Of a stretch of 64,000 nt of DNA, positions 43,986 through 52,705 are shown piece by piece. The stretch is from Pseudooceanicola nanhaiensis DSM 18065. Lineage in GTDB: Bacteria > Pseudomonadota > Alphaproteobacteria > Rhodobacterales > Rhodobacteraceae. Positions within the stretch are counted from its first letter, which is position 1. Every line of letters begins with the position of its first letter. The notes under the pieces were generated by a model. That model ran no database searches and had not been told where the DNA came from. It saw only the letters and a list, made by a program, of their open reading frames with translations. The stretch is taken from positions 434,001-498,000 of the forward strand of contig NZ_JHZF01000011.1 of NCBI RefSeq assembly GCF_000688295.1, in the 5' to 3' direction. Position numbers and translations under genes: made by a program.

Positions 43986-44698
43986 TGGACAACGGGTGGG
44001 AGGCCTCGGCCGGGCCCTGGATCGAGAGCCTCGGCGCGGCCGGCGATTTCGGCCGGGAACATGTCCTCGACGCGCCGATGCTGGCGCGGGTCGGGCACGG
44101 GCGCTTCGAGCGCATGCTGGACGTGGGCTGCGGCGAGGGGCGCTTCTGCCGGATGACCGCCCCGCGCGTCCGCGAGCGTGTCGGGATCGATCCGACCCGG
44201 GCGCTGCTCGACGCCGCCCGCGCGCGCGATCCGGAGGGCCGCTACATCGAGGCGCGCGCCGAGGCGCTGCCCTTCGCCGACGCCAGCTTCGATCTCGTCG
44301 TGAGCTACCTCAGCCTGATCGACATTCCCGACATCGACGCCGCGATCCCCGAGATGGCCCGCGTCCTCGCGCCCGGCGGCACGCTCCTGGTCGCCAATCT
44401 CAACCCCTTCGCCACCGCGGCCGTGCCCGATCACCGGATCACCGACGCGGCCGGCCGCGACCAGCTGGTCGTCGACCGCTACTTCGACGAGCGCGGCGCA
44501 TGGACCGCATGGCGCGGCATCCGCATCGTGAATTACCACCGCCCGCTGTCGCGCTACATGAACGCCTTTCTCGCCGCCGGGCTGCAGCTCACCGCGTTCG
44601 AGGAACCGCAGCCCTCGGGCGGCGATCCGGCCCGCGTCGCGCGCTACAGCGCCGCGCCCTGGTTCCACCTGATGGCCTGGGGCAGGCCCGTCCCCTGA
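43982..44698 (+). CDS. Class I SAM-dependent methyltransferase
   Basis: 238-residue Methyltransf_11-type enzyme. Motif I is MLDVGCGEGRFCRM, the acidic loop is GIDPTRALLDAARARDP, and motif III/IV is LPFADASFDLVVSYLSLIDIPDIDAAIPEMARVLAPGGTLLVANLNP. The C-terminal part (YFDERGAWTAWRGIRIVNYHRPLSRYMNAFLAAGLQL) is typical of small-molecule methyltransferases, such as ubiquinone- or malonyl-type relatives. The substrate is not identifiable. Start coupled to the SLC13 stop. Confidence 0.88.
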   Translation: MMDNGWEASAGPWIESLGAAGDFGREHVLDAPMLARVGHGRFERMLDVGCGEGRFCRMTAPRVRERVGIDPTRALLDAARARDPEGRYIEARAEALPFADASFDLVVSYLSLIDIPDIDAAIPEMARVLAPGGTLLVANLNPFATAAVPDHRITDAAGRDQLVVDRYFDERGAWTAWRGIRIVNYHRPLSRYMNAFLAAGLQLTAFEEPQPSGGDPARVARYSAAPWFHLMAWGRPVP

Positions 44699-44712
44699 GA
44701 CCGCGCCCCTCT

Positions 44713-44773
44713 TTCCTCTGGTCCATGTATCCCGGGGGGACTCGGCCGCAGGCCGAGGGGGGGCTGGCCCCCC
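44713..44773 (+). repeat. Dispersed intergenic repeat, family 1 copy C
   Basis: The core TTCCTCTGGTCCATGTATCC, then CGGGGGG, runs from 44713 to 44739. It is followed by hairpin CTCGGCC/GGCCGAG (44741-44757, loop GCA) and hairpin GGGGGGC/GCCCCCC (44758-44773). It fills the 82-base gap between the convergent methyltransferase and SLC13 genes, where it could end transcription from both sides. Confidence 0.78.
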
Positions 44774-44780
44774 GCCGCCC

Positions 44781-46574
44781 TCAGGGCAGTTCCAGCGGCC
44801 AGAACAGGGGCACCAGCAGCACCGTCACCAGTCCCACGATCAGGTTCATCGGCACGCCCACCTTCAGGAAGTCGGCAAAGCGATACCCCCCGGCGCTGTA
44901 GACCAGCGTGTTGGTCTGGTAGCCGATCGGCGTCGCGAAGCTTGCCGAGGCCGCGAACATCACCGCCACGACGAAGGGCCGCGGGTCATAGCCGAGCGCC
45001 ACCGCCAGCGCGGCGATGAAGGGCGTCATGACCACCGCCACCGCGTTGTTGGTCACGCTCTCGGTAAGCACCGAGGTCACGGCATAGACCACCGCCAGCA
45101 CCAGGAGCGGCGGGGCGCTTTCGACGAGCGGCCGCAGCGCCTCGACGATGAGCCCGAGCGCACCGGTGCTCTCGAGGCTGCCGCCGATCACCAGCATCGA
45201 GACGATCAGCAGCAGGAGCCGGCCGTCGATCGCGCCGATGCCCTCGCGGGCCGAGACGCAGCCCAGCACCAGCGCCAGCGCCGCCGCGACGATGGCGAGC
45301 GGCAGGATGGGGGCCACCTCCAGCGCGGCCAGCACCACCACGCCGACCAGCAGCCCGACCGAGAGCAGCGCCTTGTCGCGCCGGAACGCCTCGGCGCGCG
45401 AGGGGGCGAGCGGGATCAGCCGCATCTCCTCGACCAGCCGGGCGATGTCCTCGGCGGAGCCGTCGAGCAGCAGCGTGTCGCCGATGGCGAGATGCGCGTC
45501 CGAGAACCGGTCGGTGATCTGCGCGCCGCGCCGGTGCACGGCCAGCGGGTAGACCCCGTAGCGCCGCCGCCAGCGCAGGCGGCCCAGCGTCCGGCCCAGC
45601 ACCGCGCTGTCGGGGCCGACGATGACCTCGACCGCGTCGCTCTTGCGGGCGCGCGCCGCCTCCAGCCCCGGGATCGCGAGCCCGCGGGCGCGACCCTCGC
45701 GGAAGCCCATGACCTCCACGTCGCGGGTGCGCACGACGAGCGTGTCGCCGGCCTCGAGCAGGGTATCGGCGATCTGCCCGCGCAGCGAGACGTCGCCGCG
45801 GATCAGGTCCATCACCCGGCTGCCGCCGCGCGACAGGTCGGTGACATCGCCCGCCCGCACGCCGATCAGCGGCGATTCCGGCGGGATGAAGAGCTCGGCC
45901 AGCCACGCCCGGTCGGGCCCGGCGAGACCCGCCACCGCCGGGCCGCGATCGGGCAGGAGCCGCGCGCCGAAGAGCGCGAGGAAGCCGCCGCCGACCAGCG
46001 CCACGCAGAGGCCGAGCGGCGCGATCTCGAACAGGCCGAAAGGCGCCAGCCCGAGGTCGCGGGCGACGCCGTCGACCAGGAGGTTGGTCGAGGTCCCGAT
46101 CATCGTGCAGGTCCCGCCGAGGATCACGACATAGGACAGCGGGATCAGCAGCCGCGAGGGCGCCACGCCCATCGGTTTCGACAGGCCCAGCACCACGGGG
46201 ATCAGCACCATGACCACGGGCGTGTTGTTCATGAAGGCCGAGGCCGCGCCGGCGGCGACGAAGAAACCGCCCATGGCCAGCACCGGCCGCCGCGCGGCCA
46301 GCCCCGAGAGCCGGCTCACCGCGGCCTCCAGCGCACCCGAGCGCACGAGCGCGGCCGAGAGGATGAACATCGCGCCGATCGTCGCGGGCGCCGAGTTCGA
46401 CAGCGCGCCCAGCACGTCATCGGTGCTCACCAGCCCGAGGGCGAGGGCAAGCGCCGCGCCCGCGAAGGCGGTGACCTCGGGCGGCCGGATCTCCAGCACG
46501 AAGGCCACGAAGACCAGGGCCACGAGCACGAGCGCGGCCCAGGCGGCGATCTCGGGCGGCAGGGTCCAGATCAT
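44781..46574 (-). CDS. SLC13-family permease with RCK_C domains (second of three)
   Basis: 597-residue paralogue of the first SLC13 gene with the same layout: N-terminal membrane half (FMNNTPVVMVLIPVV; GGTCTMIGTSTNLLVDG), two RCK_C domains (GVRAGDVTDLSRGGSRVMDLIRGD; VLGRTLGRLRWRRRYGVYPLAVHRRG) and second half (LTESVTNNAVAVVMTPFIAALA...SASFATPIGYQTNTLVYSAGGY). Shared blocks with 42207-43985 are long enough to show a close duplication, inverted with respect to it. The substrate is unknown. It follows the Hsp70-like gene on the same strand after 205 bases. Confidence 0.92.
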   Translation of the reverse strand: MIWTLPPEIAAWAALVLVALVFVAFVLEIRPPEVTAFAGAALALALGLVSTDDVLGALSNSAPATIGAMFILSAALVRSGALEAAVSRLSGLAARRPVLAMGGFFVAAGAASAFMNNTPVVMVLIPVVLGLSKPMGVAPSRLLIPLSYVVILGGTCTMIGTSTNLLVDGVARDLGLAPFGLFEIAPLGLCVALVGGGFLALFGARLLPDRGPAVAGLAGPDRAWLAELFIPPESPLIGVRAGDVTDLSRGGSRVMDLIRGDVSLRGQIADTLLEAGDTLVVRTRDVEVMGFREGRARGLAIPGLEAARARKSDAVEVIVGPDSAVLGRTLGRLRWRRRYGVYPLAVHRRGAQITDRFSDAHLAIGDTLLLDGSAEDIARLVEEMRLIPLAPSRAEAFRRDKALLSVGLLVGVVVLAALEVAPILPLAIVAAALALVLGCVSAREGIGAIDGRLLLLIVSMLVIGGSLESTGALGLIVEALRPLVESAPPLLVLAVVYAVTSVLTESVTNNAVAVVMTPFIAALAVALGYDPRPFVVAVMFAASASFATPIGYQTNTLVYSAGGYRFADFLKVGVPMNLIVGLVTVLLVPLFWPLELP

Positions 46575-46779
46575 GCGGCGGCTCCCGCGGCGCGCGGGGC
46601 CCGGGCGGGGGAGGGGTTCGTCATGTGGGGCAGGGGCGGGCGAAGGACCGGCTGGTCCATGGCGGCGCGGATCTCCGGGGGCGGAGCCGCGGGCGCGCGA
46701 CTCGTGAAACGCCCGGTGGGCAATCTAGCGGCAGCGCGGGCGGGGGCAAGCGGCGCCTGCGCCGGCCGCCCCGGGGCCC

Positions 46780-48024
46780 TCAGCTCTCGCCTGTGGCCAG
46801 CGCCAGCCCGTCCACCACCGCGGTGAAGGCCTCCGACATCCGCATCCCCGCCGTCGGGCAGAGCGCCTGCATCTCCTCCGACACGAGCCGCATCAGGCTC
46901 GACCCGCCGACCAGCACCACGGTCCCGACCTGTCCGGGCGCCACGCCCGCCAGCGCCAGCGTCTCGGCCGCCGCCTCGCGCAGCGCGTCGCGGTAGCGCG
47001 CCAGCGCCGCGTCGAGGCTCGCCTCGGTGACGGGCGCGGCCAGTCCCGTCTCGATCAGGCCCATGGCGATCCGCCCCTCGGCGCCCGCGCCATTGGCCTC
47101 GATCTTGCCACGCTCCACCGCGAAGGCGAGGTCGTGGCCCAGCTCGTCCTCCAGCACCGTGGCGAGGCGCGCCATCGCACGGACATCGGTGGCGAGCCGC
47201 TGCATCGCGGCCACCTGCCGCCGGGTCTCGGGCGCATAGACGAAGGGGATGCGCGCCCAGGTGGCGAGGTCCGCATAGATCGCGTTCGGCACCGGCAGCA
47301 GCCCCTCGCCCATCTCCCGCCGGAGCGTGCCGCCGTAACCCAGGAGCGGCATCGCGTGGCTCATCGAGACGGCATGATCGAAATCCGTGCCACCGAGGCG
47401 GATGCCATGGCTCGCGAGGATCTCGAGCCGCCCGCCCTCGGCCCGGAAGAGCGAGAAGTCCGACGTGCCGCCGCCGATGTCGACGATCAGGCCCAGCTCG
47501 CCCGCGCGCCCCAGCCCATGCGCCGCACGCGCCGCGGCCTCGGGTTCGAACATGAAATCCACCTCGGCGAAGCCCGCCGCGGCATAGCAGGCCCGCAGGT
47601 CCGCCTCCGCCTGCGCGTCGCGCACGGCATCGCGGGTGTGGAAATGCACCGGCCGGCCCGAGAGCGCGCGCGTCAGGCGCAGGCCGGTCCGCGCCTCCGC
47701 CGCCTCGCGCACCGCGACGAGGAAGGCGGTCACCACCTCCGAGAGCGTGCGCCGCCTGCCCTCGATCAGGCGGGATTCGTGCAGGAGCGGATCGCCCAGC
47801 ACCGATTTCAGCGCGCGCATGTAGCGGCCTTCCTCGCCCGCCGTCAGCGCGCGCGCGGCGGCCGTGCCGATCCGCATCCGGCCCTTGTCGGCGGGAAAGA
47901 ACACCGCGGTCGGCAGGGTCTCGGCGCCCGCTTCGACGGGCAGGCGCCAGGGCGCGCCGTTCACCAGCAGCGCGGCGGCGGAGTTCGAGGTCCCGAAATC
48001 GATGGCGAGTGTCTGGCTCTGCAC
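46780..48024 (-). CDS. Hsp70-family protein (YegD-like)
   Basis: 414-residue actin/Hsp70-fold ATPase without a C-terminal substrate-binding domain, the YegD arrangement. Phosphate-1 loop is LAIDFGTSNSAAALL (about residues 7-21), phosphate-2 is GLIVDIGGGTSDFSLFR, and the adenosine motif is VGTVVLVGGSSLMRLVSEEM. YegD proteins are cytosolic with unclear roles. It lies between two SLC13 genes on the same strand but with gaps of 137 and 205 bases, so co-transcription is possible but not evident. A long frame (46571-48091) in another register is a compositional shadow. Confidence 0.9.
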   Translation of the reverse strand: MQSQTLAIDFGTSNSAAALLVNGAPWRLPVEAGAETLPTAVFFPADKGRMRIGTAAARALTAGEEGRYMRALKSVLGDPLLHESRLIEGRRRTLSEVVTAFLVAVREAAEARTGLRLTRALSGRPVHFHTRDAVRDAQAEADLRACYAAAGFAEVDFMFEPEAAARAAHGLGRAGELGLIVDIGGGTSDFSLFRAEGGRLEILASHGIRLGGTDFDHAVSMSHAMPLLGYGGTLRREMGEGLLPVPNAIYADLATWARIPFVYAPETRRQVAAMQRLATDVRAMARLATVLEDELGHDLAFAVERGKIEANGAGAEGRIAMGLIETGLAAPVTEASLDAALARYRDALREAAAETLALAGVAPGQVGTVVLVGGSSLMRLVSEEMQALCPTAGMRMSEAFTAVVDGLALATGES

Positions 48025-48161
48025 GGCGTCGCTCCCGTCGGCTGCGAAAGGGCGCGCGGATATCCCGCGCCCGCGCGGGGCGCAAGATCAAAAGCGGCCC
48101 GCCGGGCCCCCTCTGCGCCCTGTCGGCGCCCTCTCCGCCACCCGCGGCGCGCAGAGCCCGG

Positions 48162-49934
48162 TCAGAGCGGCCAGAACACCAGGATCGCCGGGATCGACAC
48201 CGCGATCACGAGGATCTCGAGCGGCAGCCCCATGCGCCAGTAATCCCCGAAGCGATAGCCCCCGGGCCCCAGCACCAGCGTGTTGTTCTTGTGCCCGATC
48301 GGCGTCAGGAAGGCCGAGGAGGCCGCCACCGCAACCGCCATCAGGAAGGGATCGGGCGAGACATCCAGCGTCTGCGCCATCTGCACCCCGATCGGCGCCG
48401 CGACGATCGCCGTCGCCGTGTTGTTCAGCACGTCCGAAAGCGTCATCGTCACCACCATCAGCGCGGTCAGGATGGCCCAGGCCGGCCAGCCGTCGGTCGC
48501 CCAGACCAGGCTGTCGGCGATCAGCGAGGTGCCGCCCGAGCTTTCCAGCGCCGCGCCGAGCGGGATCATCGACCCCAGCAGGACGACCACGGGCCATTCG
48601 ATGTGTTCGTAGAGCTCCTGCAGCGGCAGGATGCGGAAGAGCACGTAGCCCACCACCACGATCCCGAGCGCCACGGGCAGGTAGATCAGCCCCAGCGAGG
48701 CCGCGAGCACGGCGGCGGCGAAGAGCCCGATGGCGAGCCAGGTCTTGGTGTTCTCGGTCACCGTCAGCCCGCGGTCGGCCAGCGGCAGGCAGCCCATCCA
48801 TTCGGCGACGTCGGGCCCGGTGTCCTTGGGCACCAGCAAGAGCAGGATGTCGCCCGCCTCGATCGAGGTGCGCCGGATCTGCGACCGGATCCGCTGGCCC
48901 TGCCGCGACAGGCCCAGCAGGACCGCGCGCTGGCGCCAGGACAGGCCGATCGACTGGGCCGAACGGCCGACGAGGCGGCTCTCGGTCGGGACCACGACCT
49001 CGAGGATGTCAAGCCCTTCGCCCGCCGCGGTCAGCAGCCCCTCGCGCTTCTCGTCCGAGAAGGCGAGGTTCAGCGCCGAGCGGAATTCGTCCAGCGCCTC
49101 GGGGGTGGCCTCGAGCACGATGGCGTCGCCCGCCTGCAGGATGTTGTTGCGCGCGTTGCCGTAGAGCCTCCGGCCGTCGCGGGTCAGCCCGATGATGGCG
49201 ACGTCGGCCTTCTCGGCCTCCTGCCAGAGCTCGCCGAGCCGCTTGCCGACGTGATCGCTGTCTTCCGGCACGTTCAGCTCGGCCACGTATTGCGCCAGGT
49301 CGGCGGCCCGGATCACCCCATCCTCGCGCTGCGGGATCAGCCGCCAGCCGATCAGCGCGACGAAGGCGAGCCCGGCGATGGCCGCGATGCCGCCCACGGG
49401 GGCGAAGTCGAACATCCGGTAGGGCGCGCCGAGCGCATCGGCCCGGAAGGTCGCGATGATGATGTTGGGCGGCGTGCCGATCAGCGTGGCCATGCCTCCG
49501 AGGATCGTCGCGAAGGAGAGCGGCATCAGCGACAGCCCCGGCGCCCGGCCCGCCTTGCGCGCGGTCTGCACGTCCACCGGCATCAAGAGCGCCAGCGCCG
49601 CCACGTTGTTCATGAAGGCCGAGAGCACGCCGCCGATCCCGCCCATGATCGCGATATGGGTGCCGAGCCGGCGCGAACTGTCCACCAGCGTCCGGGTGAT
49701 CAGGTAGACCGCGCCCGAGCGCACCAGCCCCGCCGAGACGACGAGCACCAGCGCCACCACCAGCGTCGCCGGATGGCCGAAGCCGGAAAACGCCGCGTCC
49801 GCGGGCACCACGCCCAGCACCACCGCCACCATCAGGGCCGAGAAGGCCACGACGTCATAGCGCCACCTCCCCCAGAGCAGCAGGGCGAAGACGGCGACGA
49901 AGAGGGTGAAGAGGACGGCCTGATCGAATTGCAT
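48162..49934 (-). CDS. SLC13-family permease with RCK_C domains (third of three)
   Basis: 590-residue permease with the same domain order but more divergent sequence: FMNNVAALALLMPVDV and GGMATLIGTPPNIIIATFRADALG in the first half, two RCK_C domains (GKRLGELWQEAEKADVAIIGLTRDGRRLYG; LVGRSAQSIGLSWRQRAVLLGLSRQGQ), and LSDVLNNTATAIVAAPIGVQMA...SSAFLTPIGHKNNTLVLGPGGY in the second. The IGTPPN motif and the HKNN segment set it apart from the other two (IGTSTN, YQTN), so it probably carries a different anion. Divergent from yebC. Confidence 0.92.
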   Translation of the reverse strand: MQFDQAVLFTLFVAVFALLLWGRWRYDVVAFSALMVAVVLGVVPADAAFSGFGHPATLVVALVLVVSAGLVRSGAVYLITRTLVDSSRRLGTHIAIMGGIGGVLSAFMNNVAALALLMPVDVQTARKAGRAPGLSLMPLSFATILGGMATLIGTPPNIIIATFRADALGAPYRMFDFAPVGGIAAIAGLAFVALIGWRLIPQREDGVIRAADLAQYVAELNVPEDSDHVGKRLGELWQEAEKADVAIIGLTRDGRRLYGNARNNILQAGDAIVLEATPEALDEFRSALNLAFSDEKREGLLTAAGEGLDILEVVVPTESRLVGRSAQSIGLSWRQRAVLLGLSRQGQRIRSQIRRTSIEAGDILLLLVPKDTGPDVAEWMGCLPLADRGLTVTENTKTWLAIGLFAAAVLAASLGLIYLPVALGIVVVGYVLFRILPLQELYEHIEWPVVVLLGSMIPLGAALESSGGTSLIADSLVWATDGWPAWAILTALMVVTMTLSDVLNNTATAIVAAPIGVQMAQTLDVSPDPFLMAVAVAASSAFLTPIGHKNNTLVLGPGGYRFGDYWRMGLPLEILVIAVSIPAILVFWPL

Positions 49935-50268
49935 GTCAGAGACTTAGCGTGTTTGAATGTGCCGGGCACGTAATTTCTTCCGCGCCGCCGGCAAGGTCTT
50001 CCCCTGCTTCCTCTTGCCATAAATATCCCCGCCGGAGGCAAGGGGCCGACCGGGCTCGATGCCCGGTCGGACCCTCCCCCCGGGCGACGCCCCATGGGCG
50101 GCGCAACACCGCTCCGGGGCCCGGACGCGCCCTTTCGCCCGCGATTCCGCCGCAAACCGCACCGAAACCACCCCGGCGACGGCGCCGGCACCCTTGCGAG
50201 CCGGGGCGCGCCTGTCATATAGAGGCGCCCGACAGATCACCCCCAGAACGACCCGGAGACCGAGCGCC
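49935..50268. other. Gene-free divergent region between SLC13 gene and yebC
   Basis: About 330 bases with no credible gene. It must hold promoters for the SLC13 permease (minus) and yebC (plus), but I find no clear -35/-10 pair. The only marked structure is repeat family 1 copy D at 50008-50070. Confidence 0.6.
50008..50070 (+). repeat. Dispersed intergenic repeat, family 1 copy D
   Basis: The core TTCCTCTTGCCATAAATATC, then CCCGCCGG (50008-50035), is followed by a 10-bp hairpin CCGACCGGGC/GCCCGGTCGG (50046-50070, loop TCGAT). The core is closest to copy A; the hairpin sequence is different, so the fold rather than the bases is kept. It is the only copy in a divergent, promoter-containing gap. 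Confidence 0.7.
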
Positions 50269-51009
50269 ATGGCAGGCCATTCCAAGTGGGCAAACATCCA
50301 GCACCGCAAGGGGCGGCAGGATGCGGCCCGTTCCAAGCTGTTTTCCAAACTCTCCAAGGAGATCACCGTCGCCGCCAAGATGGGCGACCCCGATCCCGAC
50401 AAGAACCCGCGCCTGCGGCTCGCGGTCAAGGAAGCCAAGTCGAACTCGGTCCCCAAGGACGTGATCGACCGCGCGATCAAGAAGTCGCAGGCCGGCGAGG
50501 GCGACGATTACGAGGAAATCCGCTACGAGGGCTACGGCCCGAACGGCGTCGCCGTCATCGTCGAGGCGATGACCGACAACCGCAACCGGACCGCCTCGAA
50601 CGTGCGCTCCACCTTCGGCAAGAACGGCGGCAACCTGGGCGAGACGGGCTCCGTCGGCTTCATGTTCGAGCGCAAGGGCGAGGTCGTCTACGGCGCCGGC
50701 GTGGGTGATGCGGACACCGTGATGATGGCCGCGATCGAGGCCGGCGCCGAGGACGTGGAAAGCTCCGAGGACGGCCACGTCATCTACTGCGCCGACACCG
50801 ACCTGGCCGAGGTCGCCTCCGCGCTCGAGGCGGAGCTGGGCGAGAGCGAGTCGACCAAGCTCGTCTGGAAGCCGGTGACCACGACCGAGCTCGACCTCGA
50901 GGGGATGCAGAAGCTGATGAAGCTGATCGACGCGCTCGAGGACGACGACGACGTCCAGCGCGTGACGACCAATTTCGAAGCCTCCGACGAGGTGATGGAG
51001 GCGCTCTGA
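50269..51009 (+). CDS. yebC: YebC/PmpR-family translation/regulatory protein
   Basis: 246-residue YebC protein. The hallmark N-terminus [39 protein letters not shown] and the acidic middle region with [10 protein letters not shown] and [12 protein letters not shown] are complete. YebC proteins are now linked to relief of ribosome stalling as well as to transcription control. The length is standard. It is convergent with argP, with a 9-base gap. Confidence 0.95.
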   Translation: MAGHSKWANIQHRKGRQDAARSKLFSKLSKEITVAAKMGDPDPDKNPRLRLAVKEAKSNSVPKDVIDRAIKKSQAGEGDDYEEIRYEGYGPNGVAVIVEAMTDNRNRTASNVRSTFGKNGGNLGETGSVGFMFERKGEVVYGAGVGDADTVMMAAIEAGAEDVESSEDGHVIYCADTDLAEVASALEAELGESESTKLVWKPVTTTELDLEGMQKLMKLIDALEDDDDVQRVTTNFEASDEVMEAL

Positions 51010-51018
51010 CGCCGCGCG

Positions 51019-51912
51019 TCAGGCGGCGTGCAGCAGGCGCGCCGCCCGCTGCCGCACCGCGCGGGTGAGCGCGGCCAGCGCCGGGGCCATCCGCCGCGAC
51101 ACCTGCCAGTAGAGCGGCGTGTCGAGCGGCGCGTCGGCAAGAAGCGGCACCAGCCGCCCGGCCGCGAGCGCCTCGCGGACCAGGGGCTCGGGGTTCATGC
51201 CCCAGCCCAGCCCCGCCTCCGCCCCGTCGATGAAGGCCTGCGTCGAGGGCAGGAAATGCGACGGCGGCGCGGGGACCTCTCCGAAATTCTCCGCCAGCCA
51301 CTGCGATTGCAGCCGGTCCTTCCGGTCGAAGGTCATGCAGGGCGCCCGTGCCAGCGCCTCGGCCGTGACGCCGTGCGGGAAATGCCGCGCCATGAAGCCG
51401 GGGGAGGCGGTGGCGTGGTAGCGCAGCCGCCCGAGCGGGATCGCGTCGCAGCCATGCGGCGGGGCGGCGGTGGCGGTGACCGCGGCCACCACCTCGCCGC
51501 GCCTTAGCCAGTCGGCGGAATGGTCCTGGTCGTCCACCGTCACGTCGAAGGCCAGATGCGGCGCGGCCGCCTGCGCCTCGGCGAGCGCCGGGATCAGCCA
51601 GGCGGCGAGGCTGTCGGCATTGGCCGCGATCCGCAGCGGGTGGCGGCCGGGCGCGGGGGCGAGGCCGATCTCGCCCGTCGCCTCGGCCTCCAGCAGCGCC
51701 ACGTCCTCGGCGTGCCGGGCGAGGCGGCGGCCGGCCTCGGTCCCGGTGCAGGGGGTGCCGCGCAGGACCAGCGGCTGGCCGACCCGCTCCTCCAGCGCGC
51801 GGATGCGCTGCGAGACCGCCGATTGCGTCACGCCGAGCTGCGCGGCCGCCGCCTCGAAGGAGCCGCGGCGCAGGATGGCGGCGAGCGCGGCGAGCTGGTT
51901 GTGATCGAGCAT
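51019..51912 (-). CDS. argP: LysR-type regulator ArgP
   Basis: 297-residue LysR protein. The N-terminal winged helix is LDHNQLAALAAILRRGSFEAAAAQLGVTQSAVSQRIRALEERVGQPLVLRGTPCTGTEAG. The effector domain (LRIAANADSLAAWLIPALAEA...FDVTVDDQDHSADWLRRGEVVAAVTA...PCMTFDRKDRLQSQWL) matches ArgP/LysG, sensors of lysine and arginine. It is divergent from an argO/lysE-type exporter with a T-N11-A dyad directly before its start. That is the classic arrangement for amino-acid-induced export. Confidence 0.93.
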   Translation of the reverse strand: MLDHNQLAALAAILRRGSFEAAAAQLGVTQSAVSQRIRALEERVGQPLVLRGTPCTGTEAGRRLARHAEDVALLEAEATGEIGLAPAPGRHPLRIAANADSLAAWLIPALAEAQAAAPHLAFDVTVDDQDHSADWLRRGEVVAAVTATAAPPHGCDAIPLGRLRYHATASPGFMARHFPHGVTAEALARAPCMTFDRKDRLQSQWLAENFGEVPAPPSHFLPSTQAFIDGAEAGLGWGMNPEPLVREALAAGRLVPLLADAPLDTPLYWQVSRRMAPALAALTRAVRQRAARLLHAA

Positions 51913-51914
51913 GG

Positions 51915-51929
51915 ATAAGCGCTCCTTAT
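51915..51929. promoter_or_regulatory. LysR T-N11-A operator between argP and argO
   Basis: ATAAG-N5-CTTAT is a 15-bp dyad with the LysR T-N11-A signature, 3 bases upstream of the argP start codon and 74 upstream of argO. It is an AT-rich island in GC-rich DNA. It is probably the ArgP site for autoregulation and argO activation. Confidence 0.65.
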
Positions 51930-52002
51930 GCCGGATCAGGATTATGCGTTTTCCTGATGCGGCGCCACCGGCTAGACGGGGCCTTCGGACAGGAGGGCCC
52001 AG

Positions 52003-52617
52003 ATGGACCAGACACAGATCGCCGCGGCCGGCGCCGGCTTCGCCCTCGGGCTTTCGCTGATCGTGGCCATCGGCGCACAGAACGCCTTCGTGCTGCGGCA
52101 GGGGCTGCGGCGCGAGCATGTCGGCGCGGTGGTCGCCGTCTGCGCCGTCTCGGACGCGCTCCTGATCTCGGCCGGGGTGCTGGGCTTCGGGCGCCTCGCC
52201 GAGGTCGCGCCGTGGTTCGCGCCGGCGATGCGCTGGTTCGGCGCGGCCTTCCTGCTGGTCTACGGAGCGATGGCCCTGCGCAGCGCGTGGCGCGGCGGCG
52301 CGACGCTCGAGGCCGGGCCGGGCGCGGGGCATTCGCTCGGCCGGGCGCTGGCGGTCTGCCTGACGCTGACATGGGCCAACCCGCATGTCTATCTCGACAC
52401 CGTGGTCCTGATGGGCGCCGTCTCGGCCGAATGGCAGGCCAGGGGCGCCTTCGCCCTCGGCGGCATGACGGCGAGCCTGTGCTTCTTCGTGGCCCTCGGC
52501 TACGGCGCGCGGCTGCTGGCGCCGCTCTTCCGGCGGCCGGGGGCGTGGCGGGGGCTCGACCTCGGGGTGGGGATCGTCATGTGGACGATCGCCCTGCGGC
52601 TGATCCTGGCCGGATAG
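52003..52617 (+). CDS. argO: LysE/ArgO-family amino-acid exporter
   Basis: 204-residue inner-membrane protein with about six helices and the LysE signature LGLSLIVAIGAQNAFVLRQGLRREHVGAVVAVCAVSDALLI. The conserved TWANPHVYLDTVVLMG follows. It exports basic amino acids (arginine or lysine) or toxic analogues. It is divergent from argP, its probable activator. GGAGGGCCC lies upstream of the start. Confidence 0.93.
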   Translation: MDQTQIAAAGAGFALGLSLIVAIGAQNAFVLRQGLRREHVGAVVAVCAVSDALLISAGVLGFGRLAEVAPWFAPAMRWFGAAFLLVYGAMALRSAWRGGATLEAGPGAGHSLGRALAVCLTLTWANPHVYLDTVVLMGAVSAEWQARGAFALGGMTASLCFFVALGYGARLLAPLFRRPGAWRGLDLGVGIVMWTIALRLILAG

Positions 52618-52705
52618 CGGGCATCCGGGCGACCGATGCATTTCGCAAACATGCCGATGTCATGCAATCGCTTGTCCCCGCCCGGGTTCCATGGTTCTTG
52701 GGCGC

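Noticed and set aside
46571-48091. 506-codon frame covering the Hsp70-like gene in another register
   Set aside because: No motif; the alternative frame carries complete Hsp70 phosphate and adenosine motifs.
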